Below, one piece after another: positions 34,641-42,663 of a stretch of DNA of 64,000 nt. The stretch is from Variovorax sp. KK3. GTDB lineage: Bacteria; Pseudomonadota; Gammaproteobacteria; Burkholderiales; Burkholderiaceae_C. Where the stretch lies: NCBI RefSeq assembly GCF_001984055.1, contig NZ_LYVO01000004.1, positions 1 to 64,000 of the forward strand, read 5' to 3'. Both the position numbers and the translations under genes were made by a program. Below the pieces are notes generated by a model, which was given only the letters and a program-made list of their open reading frames with translations, made no database searches and was not told where the DNA came from. The number at the start of each line of letters is the position of its first letter. Positions within the stretch are counted from its first letter, which is position 1.

Positions 34641-37016
34641 ATGACTTCTCTGCGATTCGCTCCCCAAGCCTTGGCGCTCGCCTCCGTCGCCCTCCTCGCT
34701 GCATGCGCGACACCCCCGGCCCCCGGTGGCCGCAGCGTGACCATCGAGCGCACCACCTACGGCATCGCCCACATCACCGCCCCCGACGACGAAGGCATTG
34801 CCTACGGCGTGGCCTACGCGCATGCGCAGGACAACGTCTGCCAGACCGCCGAGCACCTGCTCACCGTGCGCGGCGAGCGTTCGCAGTTCCTGGGACCCCA
34901 GGCCCTGGGCGAACTGGGGCTGGGCCGACTGCCCAATGCACAGATCGACCAGTTCGTGCGCGCGCACATGGACGACGCCGCGCTGGCGCGCGCCGGCGCG
35001 ACCACCAGCGAGCAGGTGAAGGCCGCACTGCGCGGCTACGTCGCCGGCTACAACCGCTACCTGCAGGACACAGGTCCGGGCGGCCTGCCCGAGGCCTGCC
35101 GCAACAAGTCGTGGGTGCGGCCCATGACGGCGGCCGACCTATCGCGCACCACCGAGATGTCGATGATCCAGGGCGGCCTCGGTGCATTGGCCGGCGCGGT
35201 GCTGGCAGCCACGCCGCCCGCGCCCGGCACGCGCACCGCCGAAGCGCCGGTGCCGATGGACCAGGCCGTGGCAGAGATCGGCCGCCACAGCTTCAATGCC
35301 AACCCCGAAGGTGGCGAGCTGGGCTCCAACGGCTGGGCCTTCGGCCGCAACGCCACACCGGACGGCCGCGGCCTGGTGCTGGGCAATCCGCACTTCCCTT
35401 GGACCGGCACCAACCGCTTCTGGGAGATGCACCTGACCATTCCGGGCAGGCTCGACGTGATGGGTGCCACCGGCGGGCTGAGCCCGGTGGTGGCGATCGG
35501 CTTCAACAAGGACGTGGCCTGGACCCACACGGTGTCGACCGGCAAGCGCTTCACGCTGTACGAGCTGCAGCTCGATCCGTCGGACCCCACGGCCTACGTC
35601 GTCGACGGCCAGACGCGCAAGATGAGCACGCGCACCGTCGTCGTGCCCGGCGTCGACCCCGCCTTGCCGCCGCGCACCTTCTACTACACCGACTGGGGCC
35701 CGGTGATCTCGCTGCCCCGCGCCGGCCTGGGCTGGACCACGAGCCGGGCCTATGCGATTCGCGATGCCAATGCCGGCAACGTGCGCTCGGCCCAGAGCTG
35801 GATGCAGATGGCCGTGGCGCGCAACGTGGCCGAGCTGCGGGCGGCCATGGGCAACCAGGGCATGCCGTGGATCAACACCATCGCGGCCGACCGCGAAGGC
35901 AACGCGATGTATGCCGACCTGTCGGTGGTGCCCGACGTGCCGGCCGACATGCTGCAGCGCTGCGCCCCCTCGGCCAATGCGGCGGCGCTCTGGCGCTCGG
36001 CCGGCCTGGCGGTGCTCGACGGCTCGCGCACGGCCTGCGCCTGGCAGCGCGACGCCGGCGCGGCCATGCCGGGCGTGACGCCGCCGGCCCGCATGCCGGT
36101 GGTGGTGACGCCGGACTGGGTGCAGAACAGCAACGACAGCTACTGGCTCTCCAACCCGCGCCTGGCGCCGCCGCCGAACATCTCGCCGCTGGTCGGCCTG
36201 GTCGGTACGCCACAGCGGCTGCGCACGCGCAGCGGCGTCATGGAAATCGAATCGCGGCTGGGCGGCTCCGACGGCCTGCCGGGCAACCGCATGGGCGCGG
36301 CAGACCTGCGCAGCGTGATCTTCCGCGACCGCAACCTGGCCGGCATGCTGGTGATGGACGACCTGGCCGCCGCCTGCGCCGCCAACGCCGCCACCCTGGT
36401 GCAGGACCAGGCACTGGGCTGCCGCGTGCTCGCGGCCTGGGACCGCACCAGCAACAGCGCCTCGAAGGGCGCCCCGCTGTTCCGCGAGTTCTGGCGCAAG
36501 GCCAAGGACATTCCGCGCGTCTGGCGCGTGCCCTTCGACCCGGCGCGGCCGGTGGTCACGCCGGCGGGGCTCGACATGGCGACGCCGGCCACCCGCGACG
36601 CGGTGTTCAAGGCGTTGGGCGAGGCAGTGGGCATCGTGCGCACCGCCGGCTTCGCGGCCGACGTGCCGTTGGGCGAAGTGCAGGCCCGCCTGGTGCGTGG
36701 CCAGAAGGTCGCGATCCACGGCGGCGACGAGTTCGAGGGCGTGCTCAACAAGGTGGAGAGCCAGGGCCAGTCGCTGATCGACCCGCAGGGCTACCGCATC
36801 AACTACGGCAGCAGCTACATGCAGGTGGTGGGCTTCGACGAGCGCGGGCCGGTCGCGCACGCTATCCTGACCTACGGACAGAGCAGCGACCCCGCCTCGC
36901 CCCGCGCCTACGACCAGCTGCCGCTGTTCGCGGCCAAGCAATGGCACCCGCTGCCCTTCCACCGCGCCGACGTCGAGGCGCAGCGCGTGGGCGCACCGCT
37001 CCGGCTCGCCTACTGA
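34641..37016 (+). CDS. Penicillin acylase/AHL acylase-family Ntn hydrolase, lipoprotein
   Basis: A 791-residue Ntn-hydrolase precursor. A lipoprotein signal (ALASVALLAACA, Cys22) is followed by an alpha-subunit-like region (TYGIAHITAPDDEGIAYGVA) and the self-cleavage site before the catalytic Ser229 in GELGSNGWAFG. A long beta-subunit region comes next (VVAIGFNKDVAWTHTVSTG, FYYTDWGPVI). The layout matches acyl-homoserine lactone and aculeacin acylases (PvdQ/QuiP/AAC-like). Quorum quenching or acyl-peptide hydrolysis is possible; the substrate cannot be set from sequence. The upstream inverted repeat may control it. Confidence 0.85.
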   Translation: MTSLRFAPQALALASVALLAACATPPAPGGRSVTIERTTYGIAHITAPDDEGIAYGVAYAHAQDNVCQTAEHLLTVRGERSQFLGPQALGELGLGRLPNAQIDQFVRAHMDDAALARAGATTSEQVKAALRGYVAGYNRYLQDTGPGGLPEACRNKSWVRPMTAADLSRTTEMSMIQGGLGALAGAVLAATPPAPGTRTAEAPVPMDQAVAEIGRHSFNANPEGGELGSNGWAFGRNATPDGRGLVLGNPHFPWTGTNRFWEMHLTIPGRLDVMGATGGLSPVVAIGFNKDVAWTHTVSTGKRFTLYELQLDPSDPTAYVVDGQTRKMSTRTVVVPGVDPALPPRTFYYTDWGPVISLPRAGLGWTTSRAYAIRDANAGNVRSAQSWMQMAVARNVAELRAAMGNQGMPWINTIAADREGNAMYADLSVVPDVPADMLQRCAPSANAAALWRSAGLAVLDGSRTACAWQRDAGAAMPGVTPPARMPVVVTPDWVQNSNDSYWLSNPRLAPPPNISPLVGLVGTPQRLRTRSGVMEIESRLGGSDGLPGNRMGAADLRSVIFRDRNLAGMLVMDDLAAACAANAATLVQDQALGCRVLAAWDRTSNSASKGAPLFREFWRKAKDIPRVWRVPFDPARPVVTPAGLDMATPATRDAVFKALGEAVGIVRTAGFAADVPLGEVQARLVRGQKVAIHGGDEFEGVLNKVESQGQSLIDPQGYRINYGSSYMQVVGFDERGPVAHAILTYGQSSDPASPRAYDQLPLFAAKQWHPLPFHRADVEAQRVGAPLRLAY

Positions 37017-37047
37017 ATCGAACCCACTGCGAAACACAAAGGAATCC

Positions 37048-37665
37048 ATGCATCCCGGTCTGGCCGAACTGATCCGCCTCTCCGCCGCCGAGCCCCTGGC
37101 TCCGGCCTGCGACCACTTCTACTTCTTGCGCCACGGCCAGACCGAAGGCAATGCGAAGCGCATCTTCCAGGGCGTCGACATCGAATTGAGCGAACTGGGC
37201 CTGGAGCAGGCCACGCGCGCCGCCGAGCGGCTGGCCGGCGAGCCGATCCGCAGCGTGGTCTGCAGCGACGCGCGCCGCGCCTTCGACACCGCGCACACGG
37301 TGGCGGCCGGGCTGGGCCTGACGCCACTGCACTTCGAAGGCCTGCGCGAGCGCAATTTCGGCGCGCTGATCGGCACCTCGTCGGCCGACCTGGACTGGGC
37401 CTGCGAGCCTGAGGGCGGCGAGACGCTGCCGCAATTCGTCGCACGCAAGCGCGCTGCGCTGGCGGCTGCGCTCGAGCATCCGGCGCCGGTGCTGATCGTG
37501 GCGCACGGGGGATCACTCCATGTGCTGGCCGCCGCCCTGCACGTGCCCTCGGATGCGGCCGTGCTGGGCAATGCACAGCCGTTGCGCTTCGAGCGCGACG
37601 GCGGGGCCTGGTCGGTGAAGCCGCTGCTGCAGCAAGCGGATGGAGGTGGGTCGGCCCTGGCCTGA
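37048..37665 (+). CDS. Histidine phosphatase family protein
   Basis: A 205-residue phosphoglycerate mutase/phosphatase-fold protein. The RHG motif is at 28-30 (FLRHGQTEGN, catalytic His29), the second arginine site is in VCSDARRAFDTA, the acid lies in FEGLRERNFG, and the second histidine is His153 in IVAHGGS. This resembles the broad-specificity cobC/GpmB-like phosphatases. It begins 31 bp after the acylase-like gene on the same strand and is followed by LuxR paralogue 4. Substrate unknown. Confidence 0.88.
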   Translation: MHPGLAELIRLSAAEPLAPACDHFYFLRHGQTEGNAKRIFQGVDIELSELGLEQATRAAERLAGEPIRSVVCSDARRAFDTAHTVAAGLGLTPLHFEGLRERNFGALIGTSSADLDWACEPEGGETLPQFVARKRAALAAALEHPAPVLIVAHGGSLHVLAAALHVPSDAAVLGNAQPLRFERDGGAWSVKPLLQQADGGGSALA

Positions 37666-37705
37666 GCAGGCACGGGTCGGGCCCGCTTGAACAGTCCACC
37701 ACCCC

Positions 37706-40354
37706 ATGCAGTCCCACGTCCTCGTCAAGGCGAAGATCGAGGTGCCGCACTTCCGCAGCGGCTTGATCCAGCGTACCGGGCTCGAGCAGCGGCTGGGTGA
37801 GGCGATGGCGCACCAGCGCCTGGTGCTGCTCGTGGCTCCGGCGGGCTATGGCAAGACGGCAGCGCTGTCGCGCCAACTGCAGCGCCTGCCGACGGGCTGC
37901 GTTTTCGCCTGGCTCACCGCCGACGAGGACGACGATCTGCAGCGTTTTCTTTCCCACCTGATCGAAGCGCTCGAACCCCTCGATCCACCCTGGCGCCTGG
38001 CGCCCGAAGCCTTGTTCGATCTGGTGGCGCGCGGGCGGCTGCGCGAGACGGCAGCCGCGCTGCTGCGCACCCTGCACGCCACGGACGCCCCCGAGGGCGG
38101 CGTCATCGTGATCGACGACCTCCACGCTGTGGCCGATGCTCGCGTGTTCGAGTTTCTGGATCACTTGCTCGACGACCTGCCGCAACGGTGGACGATGGCG
38201 ATCGCGACCCGCACGGAGCCACCCCTGACGCTGAGGCGTTGGCGTGTTCGCCGTGAAATGACCGAGTTCGACGAGCAAGCGCTGGAGTTCAGCCGGAGCG
38301 AAGTAGGTGCGCTTTGCCGGCACGCCATGGGAAGCGACGATCCGTCACTGACCGAGCAGTTGCTGTCCCGAACCAAAGGCTGGGCCGCCGGGCTCTGCCT
38401 GAGCCTCGAAGCCCGCGAACGCTTCGGAGCATCCGCCGCCAAGGGCGCTTTGCAGAACCGCCGGTATCTTTTCGAGTTCCTGGCAAGCGAAGTGCTCGCA
38501 GGCCTTCCGCAAGAGTTGCAGGACTTCCTGCTGCGCTGCTCCGTGCTGTCGGAACTGAGCCTGTCGCGATGCAGCGAGGTCAGCGGCAGTCCGCACACGT
38601 ACGAGTTGCTGGAAGACATCGAACGGCGGCGCCTGTTCGTGTCGGTGCTGAATGGCGACGAGCTGACGATGCGCCTGCACGACCTTTTTCGCGACTTCCT
38701 CGAGGAGCGCCTGCGCCGGGTTTTCCCCTTGGAGGTACCGGCGCTGCTGCGCGTCGCCGCAGCGGGTGAACCCGACCCGGTGCGCCGCACGCTGATGCAC
38801 CTGCGCGCCGGGGCCTGGGACGCAGCGCAGGAGAGTCTTGGCAACGCAACCCCGGACCTGCTGACGAGCGACGGGGTCGGCCAGGTGCTTCGCATCGTGG
38901 ACCAGTTTCCATCCGAGATCCGTGATACGTCGGCCGTGCTCGCTTACGTCCGAGGTCTGTGCGCCTGGCCGCAATCGCAACACGCCCAGGTCGCGGCGAT
39001 CATGGAGCATGCCGCGTCCGGGTTCGACGCCTTACAGCGGCACGACGAAGCCCAGCGCGCCCGTGCCATGCAAGCGCTCGGCAGCGTGTTTTGTGGACGC
39101 GTCGACGAGGCGCGCCGTCTCGGCCAGCGCGTGCGCGCACGACCGATGGACCTGGAGACCGAGACGCTCGTGGAAATGCTCGATTTCTGGATCGAGGGTC
39201 GGGTCGGTTCGCTCGAAGGCCCGGGTCGCCACCTCGGCAACGTGGTCGCCCTGCTGCTTCGCGGAGCCAGTGCCGAGTTCTGGGCGCGCTGCATGCCGCA
39301 TATCAACGTGTTCATCAACCGTCCGGGCGTCAGTGCGCATTTCCAGCGCCTGGTCGATGGCGCCAGAGCGGCCGCGGGCGGCGCACACTGGGCGCTCCAG
39401 GCCGCCGCGAACGTGACGGAGGGGTGGCTCCTCCTTTGGCAGGGCCGCACCGCGGAACTGTCGCAGTCGTTCCAGCGCGTCGAGGACGACGCGCGCTGGC
39501 TGGGCCAGCCGGTGGCCCTGCAGCTGATGCTGCTGAACCAGCAGCTCAACCGCGACGTGATCGTCGATGACCGCGATGCGGCGCGGATCAAACGGGACAA
39601 GCTCTTCGAGCACATCGAATCGATCGATCCCTCCAGCGACGTGCACCTCTCGTACGTCGCCCTCGGGCTGCGCGCTTCCATCGCCATCGAGGACTGGCCG
39701 ACCGTGCGCATGCACCTGCCCCGCCTCGAAGCCGATGCCGCGCGCGGGAATCCTTCGATGTCCCAGTACCTTCTGATCTTCAAAGCCACGCTGGCGCTGG
39801 AGGAACGGCGGATCGGCGAGGCGCTGGCGATCCTGCGCGAACTGGCCGCCAATCCGGACCTGCCGAGGTACATCCACGTCGAAGCCATGGCACGGACGCG
39901 ACTGGCGCTCGCCGAACTCGCCGATGGTTCGCCCGGGGCGGCCTGGCGCGCACTCCAACCGCTTCTCGAACGCGCGGCCATTCACGGGAACGTCGGCGAG
40001 CTGCTCATCACGGGCGTGCAGGGCCTGCGGGATTTGTCCGCCGCAGCCTGGGGCGATGTCGCGAACGCCGGGCTTCTGGCGGATCTGCGCCGATGGGTCG
40101 ACGCCGCCGTGCGCAGCCGGCCCGGACCTCCACGGGCCGAGGCGGATCTTGCGATCGACACCGCAGGCCTCAGCCCGCGCGAGCTGGAGGTGCTCGCGTT
40201 GCTGACCGAAGGCCAGAGCAACAAGCTCATCGCGCGCTGCCTTGATCTGAGCCCGCACACGGTCAAACGGCACGTGGCCCGCATCCTCGAACGCCTCGAC
40301 CTGACGTCGCGTGCCCAGGCGGCCAACTGGTATCGCGAGCACCTCGCGGCATGA
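37706..40354 (+). CDS. MalT/LAL-type LuxR regulator, paralogue 4
   Basis: An 882-residue fourth member of the set, separated from paralogue 3 by about 6 kb. Walker A APAGYGKT (44-51), Walker B region IVIDDLHAV, ATRTEPP, the helical sensor region and the C-terminal LSPRELEVLALLTEGQSNK with LSPHTVKRHVARILERLD are all intact. It starts 40 bp after the histidine phosphatase gene and has no clear ribosome-binding site. The N-terminal FRSGLIQR...GLEQRLGEAM block is nearly the same as in the other copies, so they arose by duplication. Ligand and targets unknown. Confidence 0.9.
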   Translation: MQSHVLVKAKIEVPHFRSGLIQRTGLEQRLGEAMAHQRLVLLVAPAGYGKTAALSRQLQRLPTGCVFAWLTADEDDDLQRFLSHLIEALEPLDPPWRLAPEALFDLVARGRLRETAAALLRTLHATDAPEGGVIVIDDLHAVADARVFEFLDHLLDDLPQRWTMAIATRTEPPLTLRRWRVRREMTEFDEQALEFSRSEVGALCRHAMGSDDPSLTEQLLSRTKGWAAGLCLSLEARERFGASAAKGALQNRRYLFEFLASEVLAGLPQELQDFLLRCSVLSELSLSRCSEVSGSPHTYELLEDIERRRLFVSVLNGDELTMRLHDLFRDFLEERLRRVFPLEVPALLRVAAAGEPDPVRRTLMHLRAGAWDAAQESLGNATPDLLTSDGVGQVLRIVDQFPSEIRDTSAVLAYVRGLCAWPQSQHAQVAAIMEHAASGFDALQRHDEAQRARAMQALGSVFCGRVDEARRLGQRVRARPMDLETETLVEMLDFWIEGRVGSLEGPGRHLGNVVALLLRGASAEFWARCMPHINVFINRPGVSAHFQRLVDGARAAAGGAHWALQAAANVTEGWLLLWQGRTAELSQSFQRVEDDARWLGQPVALQLMLLNQQLNRDVIVDDRDAARIKRDKLFEHIESIDPSSDVHLSYVALGLRASIAIEDWPTVRMHLPRLEADAARGNPSMSQYLLIFKATLALEERRIGEALAILRELAANPDLPRYIHVEAMARTRLALAELADGSPGAAWRALQPLLERAAIHGNVGELLITGVQGLRDLSAAAWGDVANAGLLADLRRWVDAAVRSRPGPPRAEADLAIDTAGLSPRELEVLALLTEGQSNKLIARCLDLSPHTVKRHVARILERLDLTSRAQAANWYREHLAA

Positions 40355-40507
40355 CGACGACACGAGATGTCGGTCACGATTTGTCACGCCGTGGAAGCGG
40401 TCCTACAACGACCGTGATGCCGCTCCTGCAACATTCGGGGGCCGGCGCCACTCATAGCGGCTGAGCTGCATCACGCACATCTCTTTCGCCTTCCGCCCCA
40501 CTTTCAC

Positions 40508-41479
40508 ATGGACTTCAAGGACTATTACCAGGCACTCGGCGTCGAACGCAGCGCGTCGGAAGACGACATCCGGAAGGCCTACCGCAAGCTGGCGCGCAAG
40601 TACCACCCCGACGTCAGCAAGGAGCCCGACGCGGACCAGCGCATGCGCGAGATCAACGAGGCCAACGACGTGCTGCGCGACAAGGAGAAGCGCGCCGCCT
40701 ACGATGCCCTGGCCGAACAAGTCGCCCAGGGCCGCCATGCAGGCGGCCGACCTGGCGAAGGCTTTCAGCCGCCGCCGGGCTGGGACGAGGGCTTCGAATT
40801 CCACCGCGGCCCGGGCCAGGGGCCGGCCGACCATGCGGACTTCAGCGAGTTCTTCTCGTCGATGTTCGGGGCGGCCGAACGCCGTGGCGCCGAGCGCCGC
40901 CACTACCGGGCGCGTGGCGAAGACCACCACGCGGCCATCGAGATCGCCCTGGAAGATGCGCTGCATGGCGCCGAGCGCGAGATCGCCCTGCGCTCTCAAG
41001 TGCTGGACGACCAGGGCCGGCCCGAATGGAAGGCCCGCACCCTGAGCGTGAAGATCCCGCCCGGCGTGCACCCGGGCCAGTTCATCCGGCTGGCCGGCCA
41101 GGGCATGCCGGGCCATGGGGGCGAGCCGGCGGGCGACCTGTACCTCGAGGTGCGAATCGCACCCCACAAGCTCTACCGCATCGAAGACCGTGATCTCTAC
41201 ATGACGCTGCCCGTGACACCGAGCGAAGCGGCCCTGGGCGCCCAGGTCCAGGTACCCACGCCGGCCGGCAGCGTGGTCGAGGTGAAGGTGCCGCCCAACG
41301 CCCGCAGCGGCCTGAAGCTGCGGCTCAAGGAACGCGGCCTGCCCGGCAAGCCGCCGGGGAACCTCTACCTGCTGCTGGAGATCGCACTGCCGCCCGCCGA
41401 CACCGACGCCGCCCGCAAGGCCTACGAGCAGCTCGCTCAGGCAGCCCCCTTCGATCCACGCCGCCACCTGGGAGTCTGA
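40508..41479 (+). CDS. cbpA: CbpA-type DnaJ co-chaperone
   Basis: A 323-residue type II J-domain protein. The N-terminal J domain (MDFKDYYQALGVERSASEDD) has the HPD motif at 33-35 (KYHPDVSKEPDADQRMRE). A Gly-poor linker and two beta-rich C-terminal substrate-binding domains follow (GVHPGQFIRLAGQGMPGHGG, YMTLPVTPSEAALGAQVQVP). No zinc-finger repeats are present, which separates it from DnaJ. It would stimulate DnaK and bind DNA or clients under stress. The next gene, 6 bp on, is the modulator CbpM, confirming the assignment. Confidence 0.93.
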   Translation: MDFKDYYQALGVERSASEDDIRKAYRKLARKYHPDVSKEPDADQRMREINEANDVLRDKEKRAAYDALAEQVAQGRHAGGRPGEGFQPPPGWDEGFEFHRGPGQGPADHADFSEFFSSMFGAAERRGAERRHYRARGEDHHAAIEIALEDALHGAEREIALRSQVLDDQGRPEWKARTLSVKIPPGVHPGQFIRLAGQGMPGHGGEPAGDLYLEVRIAPHKLYRIEDRDLYMTLPVTPSEAALGAQVQVPTPAGSVVEVKVPPNARSGLKLRLKERGLPGKPPGNLYLLLEIALPPADTDAARKAYEQLAQAAPFDPRRHLGV

Positions 41480-41485
41480 GACGCC

Positions 41486-41809
41486 ATGACCCGCCCTTCT
41501 TACGACAGCACCGCCCTGGGCAGCGCGCATCCGCTGCGCGCGCACGAGCTGGCGCATGCCTGCGGGGCCGAAGTCGGCTGGGTCGTCCAGCTGGTCGAGG
41601 TCGGCATCGTCGAGGTGCGCACCCCTGCCGAGCGACCCGACGACTGGTGCTTCCATAGCGCCGACCTGCAGTGCGCGCTGGATGCGCGACGGCTGGAGCG
41701 CGATTTCGGTGTGGGGTTGGACGCGGCCGCCCTGATCCTCGATCTGGAGCATGAGGTGCGGCGCCTCAAGGCCCTGATGAGCGCACGGGGGCTCGGCCGA
41801 GAGATCTGA
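41486..41809 (+). CDS. cbpM: Chaperone modulator CbpM
   Basis: A 107-residue protein in the canonical position after cbpA. It has a MerR-like N-terminal fold (LRAHELAHACGAEVGWVVQL, VEVGIVE) and a C-terminal coiled helix (LILDLEHEVRRLKALMSARG). CbpM binds the CbpA J domain and inhibits its action on DnaK. The stop codon is one base before the ATG of the zinc-ribbon gene, so the three are probably cotranscribed. Confidence 0.88.
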   Translation: MTRPSYDSTALGSAHPLRAHELAHACGAEVGWVVQLVEVGIVEVRTPAERPDDWCFHSADLQCALDARRLERDFGVGLDAAALILDLEHEVRRLKALMSARGLGREI

Positions 41810-41810
41810 G

Positions 41811-42626
41811 ATGCCCATTGTTTGTGATCAGTGCGGCACGGAGAACCGCGAGACGGCCAAGTTCTGCAAGGGCTGCGCAGCCAAGCTGCCGGCCTTCATC
41901 GCCACCGGCCCCTCGGCGCTCGAAGGCATGAAGTCGCTGCGCGGCGCCCGTGCCGCGCCCGTGGCGGCGGCCCTGCCGCCCGCGGGACAGTTGCCGATCG
42001 AGACCAAATCTTTCTGGGTGCGTTTCGCGGTGCTGTCGGTGCTGGTCACCGCCGTCTTCGTCAGCTGGTACGCCTACGTCACACGCAAGGTGCCGGTGAA
42101 TCCCGTACCCCCTCCCGCCCTGGCCAAGGCGGCGTCGCCGGTGTCCGTCGCGGCGGCCAGGGAGCCCCTGGCGCCGTTGGACGCCCCCAAGGTGGGCGCA
42201 CCCGAGCCGGTGCGCGCGACCGAGGCGCTGGACCCGACTGAACGCATCGTCGCGCTGGGCCCGACGCGGCAGATGCAGCCGGTACAGGCGCCACCGCCAT
42301 CGCAGCCGATGCAACCGATTCAGCCGATTCAGCCGATGCAGCCGATGCATCAGCCCACGCGCGTGCCTCAGAACGAGGTCTATGTCGAGCGGGTCGATCA
42401 GCAGCCGCGCAAGGTGGCCGCCGTTCGGCAGACCGAGCCGGAGCATCGCGCGGCGGCATCGGACCCGCGCCCCGGCTGCTCGCACCTGCACTTCATCGCC
42501 GCGTCGCGCTGCGAGGCCAACCAGTGCGCGAAGCCGCAGTTCTACAAGCACCCGCACTGCGCCGTGGTGCGCGAGCAGACGCGGCGCGACGTGGCCCGGC
42601 GCAACCCGCTGCAGCTCGGCTACTGA
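41811..42626 (+). CDS. Zinc-ribbon single-pass membrane protein
   Basis: A 271-residue protein. An N-terminal zinc ribbon has two CxxC pairs (CDQCGTENRETAKFCKGC). One membrane helix follows (FWVRFAVLSVLVTAVFVSWY, about residues 68-87), then a Pro/Gln-rich spacer with a short tandem repeat (QPMQPIQPIQPMQPM). The C-terminal 50-residue Cys/His-rich segment (SRCEANQCAKPQFYKHPHC) may be a second metal site. It directly follows cbpM. I know no defined function; the link to chaperones is by operon position only. Confidence 0.72.
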   Translation: MPIVCDQCGTENRETAKFCKGCAAKLPAFIATGPSALEGMKSLRGARAAPVAAALPPAGQLPIETKSFWVRFAVLSVLVTAVFVSWYAYVTRKVPVNPVPPPALAKAASPVSVAAAREPLAPLDAPKVGAPEPVRATEALDPTERIVALGPTRQMQPVQAPPPSQPMQPIQPIQPMQPMHQPTRVPQNEVYVERVDQQPRKVAAVRQTEPEHRAAASDPRPGCSHLHFIAASRCEANQCAKPQFYKHPHCAVVREQTRRDVARRNPLQLGY

Positions 42627-42663
42627 GCGGCGGCGCTTCGTGGCGCCGGCGTCGCTGGCGGCA

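Noticed and set aside
42290..42352. Short tandem repeats resembling a CRISPR or microsatellite
   Set aside because: They are in-frame CAGCCGAT(G/T) units coding a QPM/QPI repeat inside the zinc-ribbon protein; there are no spacers.
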